From NCBI GenBank assembly GCA_025765615.1, contig JAIVFJ010000090.1, positions 186,001-250,000 of the forward strand: a stretch of DNA of 64,000 nucleotides, in the 5' to 3' direction. A program made the position numbers and the translations under genes. The stretch is from Zopfochytrium polystomum. Taxonomy: Eukaryota; Chytridiomycota; Chytridiomycetes; Chytridiales; Chytridiaceae. The notes under the pieces were generated by a model. The model saw only the letters and a program-made list of their open reading frames with translations, was not told the origin of the DNA and ran no database searches. Shown one piece after another: positions 1-11,255 of the stretch; the first letter of the stretch is position 1, and each line of letters opens with the position of its first letter.

Positions 1-1
1 A

Positions 2-1674
2 CAGCCGGACACCGATGACAGAGGAAATAATCCTGGCATCTTGCCGGGAGAAATTTACCTGGACACCCATCGCTACAGCTACGCGCACTTTGGCATCCAC
101 ACAAATGTCACTTGGCTCGAAATTGCGCGCGACTTGGCGCGGAACACTTACCTGGTGGGCAAAAAAAAAACATTCCCTAAGTTTGAGATTCTTGAGTTTG
201 CGACTGATTCATTTCTTTCGCCGTGAATTGAAGAACTGGATGGGGAAATCGCATCTTAATCAGCCAAACGCTCCTGCAATGGAAGGTTACAATTACGAGA
301 CTCAAGCTCGTTTGGTTCTGTGGAATGAAATAGGCGCCACGTTCAAACGAGGGTTCTTCTCCAAAGTTCGCACTGGTACCCAGTCTCCTGGTATCGTTAT
401 CGTGGAGAGGGGACAAGTTCTTTACAAAGTGAGTGGGCTTTTTTCGCGAGTCTTTCTTGTGCTGAAGGTTCTTCTAGCACGTGGTGAAGGATCAGTATCG
501 GCCGGTGCCGCAGAACACGGCAGAACTGTCAGAAGCACTCCTCTGTAGTTACGACAGTGTCCAGGGCATCGACTCTGTCGTTGAAGAGGGGCTGCGTCGT
601 TTTATGGAATCGCTCCAGCACCGCGACACGGCAGGAAATGTTCCAAAAAGCGAGCTCGTTGTTCGATCTGTCCTCGGGAAAGGTCTCGAATCTGAAGTAT
701 ACAAGTGCGACTGGAGAGGCATGGCAGTTGCCGTAAAGAGCTACACCGTTGCGGCAGAGGACTCGGAGGCCGCTTTCAATATTACTATGACTTCCTTCTC
801 GACCGAGGCAGCCCTTCTAATGTCACTGCGACACCCTAATGTTCTTCAACTGATGGGTTTCGGTTGCGAGCCTCCTTTTCGCCCGTTCCTCGTCAGCGAA
901 TTCATGCCGCGCGGCTCACTTTTCGACGTGCTGGCGAACCGGAGCATAGAATTGACCCCAGAACTGAAGAAGTCCATGCTGATGGATGCGGCCAAGGGCA
1001 TGCAATTCCTCCACAAGTCGGGCGTTATTCACCAGGACCTGAAATCCCTCAACCTGCTAGTGGACGAAGACTTCACTTGCAAGGTCGCAGATTTCGGCAT
1101 AGCAAAAGTCACCGGACGCGGGAAGAGGCGGCGTGTCGTGAAGGAAGTGCTTGAAGCTGCACGGCGTCGCCGCGGGTCAGGCAACAACCCAAATGATCCG
1201 GTCGGCAGCGTGACGGGACAACCAGCGGGCGGGCCCAGCAGCGGCCACGCAGCCGGCGCCGGCGCCGGCGGCAATTCGGGCGGGTTCCGCTCAACCAACA
1301 CGTCGGGCTCTGACCGGCTGCAAGACAGCGCGAACGACAGCGACGTCAAGGCGCACAGAGGAACAATCCACTGGATGCCGCCCGAGGTCATGGTGCCCGT
1401 GCCGCCCCCTCCCACCACCAAGGCCGACGTCTTTGCGTTCGGCGTCATTGGCTGGGAAGTCGCCACCCGCGGGCAGCCGTGGCCTGGCGTGGCGCCCGCC
1501 GACGTTTGCGAGGCGGTTGTCGCCGGTTACAGGATGCCATACCCGGATCCGCGCAACACGGCCGAGCAAAAGTACTGGCGGCTCGTTGTCGACTGCTGGG
1601 ACCAAGATCCGAAAAAGAGACCAGAGTTTTCGAAAATCGTCAGCAGGCTGTCCTGGTTAACGATTCCTGGATGA
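2..1674 (+). CDS. Thioredoxin/peroxiredoxin-like domain fused to TKL kinase (paralog 1, 5'-truncated)
   Basis: Proposed exons are 2-154, 234-428 and 478-1674, all joined in phase 0; the N-terminus lies outside the window. Exons 1-2 encode the end of a PF13911-type (AhpC/TSA antioxidant, PRXL2-like) fold: PGEIYLD followed by an F-G-[IL] stretch, then PGIVIVERGQVLYK. The last exon is a complete TKL kinase: glycine loop GKGLESEV, VAVK lysine near 736, catalytic loop VIHQDLKSLNLL (HQD in place of HRD), DFG, a low-complexity insert of about 80 residues in the activation segment, then WMPPE and DVFAFGV. Exon junctions match the paralogs at 22937-25605 and 36279-39690. By family knowledge the kinase should phosphorylate Ser/Thr; a redox-sensing role for the first domain is inference. 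The reading frame is intact across the visible part. Confidence 0.86.
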
Positions 1675-2149
1675 TGGTCTGTGTACTTTTGTTCTCTGTC
1701 GAATGTATGTTCTTGCTCTGTGGGCTTCTCGGTGATGCCCGTCTCTGAAGAGGAAAGCTTGGCCTTCCAGCGATTTTTTATTCCCCTCCTTCCCGCATCT
1801 CTTCCCAGTCTTTCCTCCCCCGTTCTGTTGCATCGCCTGTCTAGCCCGTCGCACCAGGCGCCCGATGATTAGAAACTCGTTTTCGTTTCTTGGTTTCCTT
1901 CCCCGTTTCTTTTGGTTTTTTTGCTCCTTCTTTTTTTGGTGTCCAAATGTTTCATTTCGTTTCAAAGGAAACCTTACATGCGCTTTTGGTTTTTTGTAAA
2001 GAAGAAGAACGTGCCCCCGCGCCCAGGGAGACTCTCCCGGGCTCTGTTACATTTGGTTTCACTCGGACCCCGCTCACACATCCACTTTTGTGGAGCAGTC
2101 TCTGTTTGTCACTGAAAAAGAAAGCGATGTGGAGAAAACCGTGGCGCAT
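1675..2149. other. 3' flank of kinase paralog 1
   Basis: This T-rich stretch after the kinase stop codon has no convincing coding potential. It probably holds the 3' UTR and polyadenylation region of the kinase gene. No recognisable repeat or RNA is seen here. Confidence 0.4.
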
Positions 2150-2240
2150 AAAGTAGTAGAAGTGGTCCCAAAAATAAAGACACGTTCGCTGCAAATACAC
2201 TTTGATAACACCTCTGAAACTACAGAACAGGGAATAATAT
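2150..2240 (+). repeat. Dispersed repeat R1, copy 1
   Basis: About 90 bases containing GCAAATACACTTTGATAA and a GGGAATAATA end recur in the same orientation at about 50715-50785, with moderate divergence. No coding function is recognised. Both copies lie beside LTR material, so R1 may be a fragment of a retroelement internal region. Confidence 0.6.
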
Positions 2241-2564
2241 TAGTGGTCCCAATCCTATGTACTCTTGTTTTTTGCAAATAGCCCTGTTGTAACTGAGACC
2301 TCAGTGTAGTCTCACATCAGCCTGCACCGTGCGGTGCACACCTGCACAGCCTAGGCCTTGAGCAAAAAGTCCAATTACAAACTAGAACATATGCACAACT
2401 TGCCGTTACAGTACGGACGCTAAGCCGCCTCCACCGACTTACCGATGGGCACTCGCACACACCCGGCTCAAAGCCAAGCAAAAGCACAACACCAGCAGGA
2501 ATTCGACAGTACTTTGTGCCTACTTCCTGTAATTGGATTTTGCCCTTTGCTGTAAAGCTGTTAC

Positions 2565-2697
2565 GAATTATTGATACACGATGATGATATGCATGCTATT
2601 ATAGTTGCTAGGCGAGTGCGACTGGCACAGGGTAAACCCTCTTCTATATTATCTGCTTGACCAGAGGAGGAGGAAAACTGTTGACACTGGGAAAACG
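2565..2697 (-). mobile_element. Copia LTR fragment (middle part, inverted)
   Basis: The stretch GAATTATTGATACAC ... GTTGCTAGGC ... CAGAGGAGGAGGAAAACTGTTGACAC is the reverse complement of the middle of the 417-base LTR at 48416-48832. It also matches 40827-41068 and the solo LTR at 58883-59295. The outer LTR part is missing on the left. The start part of the LTR reappears at 3896-3988, so this copy appears split by later insertion. Confidence 0.8.
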
Positions 2698-2779
2698 TCC
2701 AGATTTCTGACAAACAGTACATTTACTATGTCCACTTGAGTGACTACTTAATCAGATTTTGTCTTTGTTGTCTGTTTTT

Positions 2780-3190
2780 GACCCTGTCTGCCACAGTCAA
2801 CCCCAACATGCTCTGCCTGACGCTCCGACTCCACTCCGTAAGGTCGCTTCCACTTGGCAAAATCGTTTTGCCAAAGCAGACCGAGAAGATTCCAACAGGA
2901 GAGTGGCGCCTGTCTCCACACTAGACGGACTTCATCCCCTTCATCCCACATGGTCCGCACTGGGCGCCGAACAGGAGCCTCCCGCCTGTCGATCCCCTTT
3001 CGTAGACAAACAGCGTCACCTCCGAAATTTTGAGACAGATGTACATTGTCTGTTGCCTGCAGTCACAACTTTCGCTGTTGCCCACAGGGTATCCCCTTCA
3101 CAGGGCCAGTGGCACAGCAGATGGGCAAGAGACAGGTGCTCTGTCACAGTCATCTCTGGTGCGCCGAGGCCCCTTCACAGGACCACCTCT
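2780..3190 (+). repeat. Dispersed repeat R2, copy 1
   Basis: This interval matches, in inverted orientation, the repeat at 60010-60620. Shared blocks include TTTGCCAAAGCAGACCGAGA-like and CACAGGGTATCCCCTTCA-like segments. Short open frames in both copies show weak amino-acid resemblance (a HPLHP/TPLPL region), but no known family is recognised. A third partial match (CACAGGGTATCCCCTTCATGG) lies right after the LTR end at 3988. Confidence 0.6.
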
Positions 3191-3895
3191 GTCTACTAAC
3201 CCCAGTCACCGATGTGGAAGCATGGGTCGCTTCCTTGGATTCTGGGAGGCTTCCTGTCCGAGTTTTCCAATGGCTTCCTGTTTTTGGGTGGCCTGCTTTT
3301 GTCAGTTTTTCTCTTCATTTACCTGCTGTGTCTCGTGTCTGCTGCAGTGGGTGAGGCGCATTCCCTCCCACGCAACGCTTTTCTTTCCCTCCTCATGGCC
3401 GCTTTTTTTCTTCTCTCCTCTTCTTCTTTGGTGTTGCTATTTTTCTTCCTGCTTGTCGTTTGTTGGTTGTTTTTTCCCGGGGGGAAGCCAATACACGCTC
3501 TTGTAACCTGACTTCCTGCCATTCGGTCGGCCTGTGCCCTGCACCCCACGCCCCACGTCGTCCCATCCTGTTCCATCCCATCCTGGTGAGGCGCTACTTT
3601 TACCCTGGGTGTCACACACCCATCTTCCACCCGGAGTAGGGAGCTATGCACGAAGCTTCCACACTGACATCGCCCCTTCATGGCAACATAAGACAAATCC
3701 ACCAGATATAACCGTGTGCCGTGTGACAGAGACAGAGAGCCCACCGCAAATGCAAATACAAATTTCAACGGCCATGCTTGCCAATCCCTGATAGTTGGTT
3801 AGAAGATTCGCACTTCGCAACGCACTACATACCCCTGTGCACTCGATAAAAGACAATTTACCTGCTGTCATCCGCAACACTCCAAATCAAATTCA

Positions 3896-3988
3896 CAACA
3901 CGCTCTCCCCTTGGGAACAATAACTGACAATCACAATAGGTTCAGGTCTGTCTTGTGCCTCTTGCTGCTAACCAGTCAGCTCCCAACA
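3896..3988 (-). mobile_element. Copia LTR fragment (LTR start, inverted)
   Basis: The sequence GACAATCACAATAGG through CTGCTAACCAGTCAGC and TCCCAACA is the reverse complement of the first part of the LTR at 48416 (TGTTGGGCAG onward). The CAACA end at 3988 is the expected LTR terminus. It belongs with the fragment at 2565-2697, separated by about 1.2 kb that includes repeat R2. Confidence 0.75.
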
Positions 3989-4945
3989 CACAGGGTATCC
4001 CCTTCATGGTTTGAGCTCCCAATAGGCACCTCATGCCAGTCTCCTGCCTATGTAGACATACTGCTGCAGAAGGCCTCCATTTTGGATAGGATAAAAGGCC
4101 TTCTAACGTATACCTATCCTGAACAAAAATCTCAACCCAAACCTGAAAGAAATTCACAAAATCTTGCTAACTGTAACCGGGTTGGATAGGTAAAACCTTA
4201 CCTAACTGACTAACTGGGATTCTTCCATTGGGTTCGGATTTAAATTCAGGTTGAGCCTAACCCTGGGGTTAGAGATTGATTTTGAACAGGACGAAGTTCT
4301 CACTGCTCAGCGTGTCTTCGCGCCCTCACTTGTTACCATTTTCTGGCATACTTCCAACGATGTGTCAACCAAACGAAACAAGATGTTAGCCATGCTTCAG
4401 CTGCGAAAAGAGCGTAGGCTCAAGGAACCTCCACACAGGGACCCACTAAAATTCGCACAGAAGATTTTTTCAGGAATGCCGCGCCTTTCCTATAAGCAGG
4501 CTGCAGCGCAACAGAGGACGCGGAAAAATGGGAAACCTAAGGCACAAACAGCAGGATCGAGCAGCTTAAGAGCAGAGAGGGAAAGAAAAGGGAAAAGGGA
4601 AAAAGGAAAAAGCCAGTGGAGGGATTGAGGAATCGCAAACAAGAGACGAAACGAGACGGGCGTGGCCCCAAAAAACGCTCGCCACGGGAAAAGGTATCGA
4701 AGCAAAACATTTCGATGGGGCCTTCTGCATCAGTGGTCACAAGATAAAAAAGAAGAAGGCAGTGCACCCGCCAATCGAATTCCGCAAGCGATTTTCTGTG
4801 TAGACTGAGTATAAAGATATAAAAAAGAGCTCTGCCGGCTTCATAAGTCAGAGATAAACGCACAAGTTTGAAACAAATTCGCCTCTAGAAAAAAGACCAG
4901 ACCAAACCAACCAACCCACCGGACCGAGGTATCCCTTTACCGACC
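3989..4945. other. Non-coding stretch before the monooxygenase 3' end
   Basis: It begins with a partial R2 match directly after the LTR end. The rest has weak internal inverted similarity around 4131-4275. An open frame of 125 codons (4251-4628) ends in a simple Lys/Arg/Glu-rich purine tract, has no recognisable domain and is not called. The last few hundred bases probably hold the 3' UTR of the minus-strand monooxygenase gene. Confidence 0.35.
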
Positions 4946-7386
4946 TCAGGTCGACCGAACGGGCATCAAACTGGGCAACCCACTTTTTACTGCGCCACGC
5001 GTTAGCATCTGTGCATAAGTTGATCGCGTCCACTTCGCCGGAGTGTACATTCGACCCCACCGCATCAGCCCACGTAGCAGAGAGCTCTCAGTTCGATTCC
5101 AACCACCCTCGGCTCTGGCCTCTCGCATAACGCTGGCGACCATGGTGCACCGCTCTCGATCCAGCTCTACAGCCATTTTCCTTAGCGCGTCCGCGTCCGA
5201 AAGTGCCGCAGCCACAACCTCCTCAGGCGATCGCGCTGGAGAAGCTGGAGAGGACAGCACGGGTGATGGTGTCGCTGCCAGGTGCTTTGCCAGCAGCTTG
5301 GCCAGAAGCGCGGCGTCGGTTAGGGCCAGACCTGCCCCGATGCCGCCCGTCGCGGTGGCGGCGATTGGGTGCCCCGCGTCGCCGATTAGAACAACACGGC
5401 CAGCATGAAGACCTTCCACATCGTTTGGGTGTGCTGCTGTGCGCGGAGAAAAGTCGCTGGGGGTCCCATTGAGGGGTGAGGCCAACACGGGGGATTTCGC
5501 AGTCGCGGAAGGGGCACCTGGTGTTCTTGCGGCTGCAGCTACACTGCCGGGGATGGTTAGTGTGTCGAGTGGATCGTCAGCGAGGTCTTGGGCGTCAAGA
5601 ACGGAAGTCAACATTGGATCCGTCCGGGCGATCAAGGCGTGGCAGGGGTGAGGGAGGCTCGCATTTTGAGACAGCCGTAAGGCAAGAGTCCTGGCCTCGG
5701 TGCCGGTCAACGGTTCCAGAGGGCCAAACAAGTTGGGAACCGCAGAAGGTGGGGGAAGTGGGTTGAAAGGAAGTGGTTGTAAAGGCATGCTGACTCGTTT
5801 CGGGTTTCTAGACGTCGGTGAGTCATCGTCACGAATATGGCTCAACTTCTCCAACAGGACTGGATCCGACAAGTTCAGCCCTGGTCCGCCTCGATTCCTC
5901 CTACCCATTGTTCGAGTGTCGCCTGAAAACCCGTCGTCCGGAGGCTCCATGAGCGCCTGACTGGTCGCGGCACGTGCGTGCGAGCGTAACCCTCCGCCCA
6001 TACGCCGTCCAAGCGTCACAGAAGCCGCATTGATTGGTGGCGAAGAGGGCGACAAGCTCTTCGAAATAGAGGCTTGATTGTCCTCGTCAGGGAGATCATG
6101 GCTCTCAGGGGATCTTCTATGAGGTATCTGACCACCCCACTTGTCTTCTGCAGAACGAAGGTCGGTCTGGATTCCAGAGAGTGTCGACAAAGAGGATTTG
6201 TTCTGCTGGGCAAGCATGAGAATACTCTGCCGAGGATTTTTCGCAATAGACTCTGAAAGTAGTTTCCTCGTCTTTTGCATCATAAAATCACCAGCGTGTT
6301 TGTTCGGTTCTGATTGAGCAACCAGTAAGGACCAGCCGAGCATTCCATTTCCCAGGTGAGCCACAGAAAAGGACAGGCCTTTTCCAACGATTGCAATGGC
6401 CCTACCATCGGGGCAAAACTCGTGGACGTCGTCCCTAAGAAGATCGGGTATAGGTTTGCCGTTTTCCAGTGAGTCGGGAGTGTCGACCGGTGGAACGTGT
6501 AATCGAGTGATGCCGTGTATGATGCAAGATCCAGCATGAGAGAGTGTGTGGCGCACCGGTCCTGGTCGTGGAAACAGCCCATACGATGTGACATCCTGGT
6601 AAAGAAGCCTCCGAGTAACAGAGTTTGCACCGTCTGCACCAACCAGCATAAATCCCCGCTCTACACGACCGCTTTCGAATTCTGCAATGAGGTCACCCGT
6701 AGTTCCGTCGAAGCGAAAGGATTCCAGCTTCTCGTTCAAAAACAGCTCTGGAAGGATATCAGAGAAGCCCTCATTTTCAAACCATCTGCCTTGGGCAAGA
6801 TCGGCATCAAGATCGTCGATAGGATCCGAGACAAGTTCGCTGTTGTTCGCTGAGGTTGGGAGGTAGTCATCTCCGTAAACGAGGTCATCGCGGACGCCTG
6901 AGATGGCCAGCATCAGCAGGCGGAGCAGGTCGCATTTGCGCGTTGCAACCATTGGCGGAAGGGCATTATCAACTCCAATTTCAGCATCTATATCATCCTT
7001 GGATCGATCGGCAGGGGGCCACTGAACTATCAGTTCGTCGGTCTCCGACTCTCGAGACTGCGGGTAAGCCTGCTTAGCAATGGGAGACTGCAGTCCCTAA
7101 AAATAGACTGCACACCAAGTACACTTACCGTGAAGTACATCAGTGGAGACGCTATCCTACTTAATCGGCCCCCAACACCCATTTCAAGGAGAATTTCCAC
7201 TGCCCACCGCCACAATACGTAATGCGGACCCGCCTCGCTGTAGCCCTCCGGTCCGTTCGCCTCGAATATTACAGGCTGCAAATTAAGGCCGGTCGATCGG
7301 CCAGCTCTCTTTAAAGCCAGCGCAAGAGTGAGACCTGCCACACCACCGCCAACGATCAAGATCCTTCTCGCCGGCTGGTCCTCCAT
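4946..7386 (-). CDS. FAD-dependent monooxygenase (PF01494/UbiH-like) with a long central insert
   Basis: Two exons, 7386-7129 and 7069-4946 (the acceptor could also be 7072, a NAGNAG site), give about 793 residues. The N-terminus ILIVGGGVAGL (residues 9-19) is the Rossmann FAD motif. VGADGANSV (about residue 228) is the DG motif. VVLIGDAGHP followed by a Gly/Ala stretch (about 643-660) is the GD motif that binds the FAD ribityl chain. The family uses NAD(P)H and O2 to hydroxylate an aromatic or similar substrate; the substrate cannot be told here. About 285 residues between roughly 345 and 630, rich in Ser, Pro and charged residues, have no counterpart in typical members of 400-500 residues and look disordered. 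No membrane anchor is obvious. Confidence 0.85.
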
Positions 7387-8198
7387 GTTGAGGGCGGTCG
7401 AAAAAGTGCCTGGGAGCCGATTTCGTCCAGGCAGTCGGGAAGGGATCAGAGCTGGTCCAAAACAGTCTGTGGAGAAAGTGCGTCGAGGTAAGCGGAGAGG
7501 GTCTACAGCTCACAATTTCATAATCTCAACATCACGGCCATCACGGTCGGCGGATCCTGACTATACGTGAAGGCTGGAGAATGGGAGCTCGCTCAAGCGG
7601 GCACATTGATGCACATTGACGCATGCTCACCTTCAATGTGCGAGTGACGAAAATTTTGGCAACCAGACGGCTCGATCTTGTCTTTCTGAAGGAGCTGCAT
7701 TCCAGATTCAGGAAGCGGTTTATTAGGACAGCCCCACTGACTCTGTTTTGTAGGTGGAGATGGGACTTCCCGTTACGCCGTTCGAAAGGCAACACGTGGG
7801 TGACAAACGCGCTTCCCTCCTAGTTGAACTCGAACAGGAAAAATGAAAGAAAGGGCGGATGGGACGGGGGAGCCAACGGTCGCTCAGCGATCATTGCCGA
7901 AGGGTTACACGGGAAGCGATTGAGGAAATGAGAGCCCAGGGAGAGAAGGCGAGAGAGAAAAAAAAGATCAGGTTTACGACGAGCACCGGTGTCCAAGGTG
8001 ACCACACAGACCGGAGGACGCAAAGATGGCAAAGAAACCGAAAAGTCGCAGAAAAAGGAAGGTTGGGTTTCACAGAGAAAATAAGGCAGAGAGAAAGGCA
8101 AGGGCTGATAGGTAGCCGAAAGTTCAATTTCTTCGGAACAACCGGGTCAAAGAACGTCGAGAATGATATAGAAAATCTCTGATATAATTCCCGTTCGC
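7387..8198. other. Intergenic region between monooxygenase start and zinc-transporter 3' end
   Basis: The right end abuts the stop codon of the minus-strand zinc transporter and the left end holds the upstream region of the monooxygenase. Purine-rich open frames at 7859-8182 have low complexity and no homology that can be recognised, so no gene is called. Confidence 0.4.
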
Positions 8199-10067
8199 TT
8201 AAATTTCCTCGATATGGGGAAGCTTCTTGACCAACTTATCATAGTCATCCTCATTAAGAGAGTCGTGCATCCACTGCTTGATCTTGTCCCACTCTTTGGG
8301 GTGCGACTTCGCAACCATAGTGTGGAAGGCCTTCACGTTTTCCCTTCGCTCCACTGGCTGGAGAACGCTAAACAGGAATGGCAACACGACATTCTGCACA
8401 TCCGTTGGTTTCATTTTCGCGACACGCTTCATGGCATCGCCCGGTGATTCCATCGTGACCTGCACGGTGGCCTCATCAATGTCGAAGTCGTCATGTAAAG
8501 TCGTGCGGACAGCGGTAGTGTAGTGTTGGACATCCAGGACGGAAAGAATAGCTTTGCCGTCGGCGTAGGTCACGTTTGAGTGCAAAGAGCGGCGTGACTG
8601 CGTCGACATGCGTGAAGAGATTGACCCGGCGCGGTTCAAACTGTTGTATCGGAAGCTGTTGCTTCGGTCCAAAGTACCGCCACCAAGCCTTCCAAGAGTG
8701 GTGTTTGACCGCGAGGCTCCGTCGGGGTCGGCGAAAGGATCACGGTTTTCGTACTTGATGTCGTTCGAGGTGTTGCGGACGATGATGTGAACACCAGCCA
8801 CGTTTGTTTCCTCAGAGAGACCCCACACATGAAGACGCTTGATTTCCACAACACCGGGAATCTTCATGATCTTTCGTCGGACTTTGTCAACATCGATTCC
8901 ATCAGGAACACCTTGCATCAGCAGAGAGGCGGACGACTTAACGAGGGGAAGTGCCGAGTTGATAACTACAAGGGAGATGAGAACAGACGCTGCCGGGTCC
9001 ATGTAAACACGCCAATCTCCAGTGGCCAAAAGAACGATCAAGGAGGAAGCAATGACACCGAAGTTCCCAATGGCATCGGACATGGCGTGCAAGAAAATAC
9101 CACTGAACGCAGAGTGTCAGTAAAGGGAGAAGGGGAACGGAACAACGAAGTCTCACCGGAAGTTCATGCTACCTCCGCCGCCTCCGTGGCTGTGTCCGTG
9201 GCCTCCACCGTGACCTCCATGTCCTCCGCTTTTCTTTTTACCACCGTGAGTGGAGTGGCTGTCGTGGCTATCGTCGCTGTCGTCAGAGTGGCTGTCATGG
9301 CTGTCGTCCGAGTGGCTATCGTCAGAGTGGCTATCGTGGGAGTCGTCACTGTCGTCACTGCTGTGGTGGCCGTTCAACTTCTCTTCGTCTGAATGGTGGC
9401 CTTTTTTCTTCCCACCGTGGCCACCGTGGCCACCACCACCGTGGCTGTGACCGTGACCACCTCCACCTTCCTCGTCCCCACCGCCCATGAACAGGAACAT
9501 CCCGAAAAGGTTCATGCAGAAACCGAGGCAACCCACAATTAGGACAATAAGGGGATTCTTGATGACTGGTATACATGTTAGTGATTATTTGCTGGTGACA
9601 GAAGCTGAGAAACTCACATTCAGGGTCAAAGAACCGTTCGACGGCGTTCAAGATAATGGTGAAACTGAGCGAGAGGAGGATAATACCGTTGGTAAAAGCT
9701 CCCAGAATCTCTGCACGCTTGTAGCTGAAATTTGGATTGGATTTAGCCTTCGAAGCTGAGCAAGAAGGACCCGCTTCACTTACCCGTAAGTATATCCTTC
9801 GATTTCTCCCCGTTTCCTTCCAAGTTGAATCGCAGCGTACGCCACAATCAAGGCCGCCAAATCAGAGAGCTGTTGACAATGATCGGAGGAGGTGTTAGTC
9901 ATGGAGACCAGGGTTCAAACGTCAGCGTGGGGGGAACGAGACTGCACCATGTGGAAAGAGTCTGCGACAAGGGCCATTGATCCAGTCAAAAGTCCCGTCA
10001 CGATTTCGATGAAGAAGAAGATGATGGTGAGAACACCAAGAACGATCATCTTCGTTTCGCTCTTCAT
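8199..10067 (-). CDS. CDF (SLC30/ZRC1-like) zinc transporter with Asp/Ser/His-rich loop
   Basis: Five exons, 10067-9948, 9869-9784, 9724-9618, 9565-9157 and 9102-8199, give 541 residues. The first exon is a transmembrane helix ending ADSFHM. With the next exon this makes the HxxxD zinc site of TM2 (HMLSD), and HAMSDAIGN supplies the HxxxD of TM5. Between TM4 and TM5 is a long loop with HGHSHGG clusters and a tandem Asp-Ser-His repeat. The cytoplasmic C-terminal domain (HVWGLSEE) carries a Ser/Arg-rich insert. Members move Zn2+ into vacuole or secretory compartments in exchange for protons. It is divergently paired with the paralog starting at 11256; two of its introns are absent or placed differently there. 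Confidence 0.93.
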
Positions 10068-11255
10068 GGTGGGCAGGGTCCACAACGGCTAGCGATTGAA
10101 GATGGGCGGATACTGCTGGTGATGATGAAGTTGAGACGCCTGCGTCGGTGACGGCGACGACCGGGGCGTTTGAGGTTGGATGGAGGCGCTGTTCTCTTCT
10201 TTTTTTTTTTTTTGTTCGTTTGTTTCTCGCCTTTTCCTTGCCGCTTCCTCTCAACGAGCAAGGAGGGACGGAAGACGCAAACAGGACGTGAGACAGAAGA
10301 AACGTTTTTTCTTACTATTTCAGTACAATCTGGGAAAAATTTTGGAATGTTCCTTTCCAGCTCTGAATTCAGATTTTTTTTTTCTTTTCGTTTTGGTTCA
10401 CGGTTGCCGCTGGCCGCAACCTTTCAGCCCGTTTGTCTCCTGCGGCACCCAGCTTAGAAATTGGGTGGCGGCGCCTTCCGTTTGCTCGGCAGAATCGGTA
10501 GATTGTCGGGCCTCCTTGGCCGATGGAGAACGGACCTCCTGCAAACTCCACCAATGTGCATAATGGAAAAAGACTCAACTCAAGTAATAAATAGAAGTTA
10601 AACAGGATCTTCTATTGAATGCGTTAGGTGAAACTAGTTAATGCGAAGGACGCAACTCCAGGGGATATACTAGTCGCAAGGGCAATTCATTCATTCACTC
10701 ATCATGAAATCAAAGCACCAAGCGCGCACGAGTGCGCCGAAACAAGAGGAAGTTGTGTTTCGTGTGCAAGCGGGGAAACAGCGATGCTTGGCCTGGGAGA
10801 CGTGGGTTGGGGAACATTTTGCTTTGGTTTGGCTCTCGTCGTCGACATGTCACGCCCCATGAACTTTGGAAGTTCTTCCAAAGAAAACGGCGGAGACATC
10901 TCCCCCCCCCCACACGGCGCCACATTCCGGACCCACACATCCGTTTGCCGCATCCACCAAGCGAAAGTGAGAAAACAGAGACAAGAAGGAGACAGACCGA
11001 CCGCACGCAACCATTTAGGAGAGACAGATATGCCAGAAGACTGACCGCCAGACAGACTTGAAGAAAAAGGCAATCCAGTTTTCTTTCTTTCTTTGCCTCC
11101 CCAAGAAAAGAAAAGAAAAGAAAATCGCTGGAAAACGTCAGGCGGTGGCCGCAACAACAACAGCTAGCTCTCCGTCGTCGCAAGGCACCGTCGTCGCATC
11201 GTACCGTTCGCCTCTTCTTCCCCCCTCACCGGCACCCTCAGTCTCGTTTGCCAAG
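10068..11255. promoter_or_regulatory. Divergent promoter region between the two zinc transporters
   Basis: The two CDF start codons lie head to head with 1188 bases between them, so this interval must hold both promoters and 5' UTRs. Visible features are T tracts near 10199 and 10374, a C run near 10903, and a pyrimidine-then-purine stretch (TTTCTTTCTTTC, then AAGAAAAGAAAAG) just upstream of 11256. No metal-response element can be assigned with confidence. Joint regulation is inference. Confidence 0.5.

Noticed and set aside
4257..4272. CTAACCC-TG-GGGTTAG palindrome resembling two telomere units head to head
   Set aside because: Only one unit per side; chance is likely, and no longer telomeric tract is present.
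4251..4628. Plus-strand frame of 125 codons near repeats
   Set aside because: No known domain, ends in simple purine sequence, no intron or neighbour support.
8787..9392. Plus-strand frame of 201 codons, Val-rich
   Set aside because: Antisense of the Asp-Ser-His loop of the zinc transporter; the Val/Ala repeat is a translation artefact.
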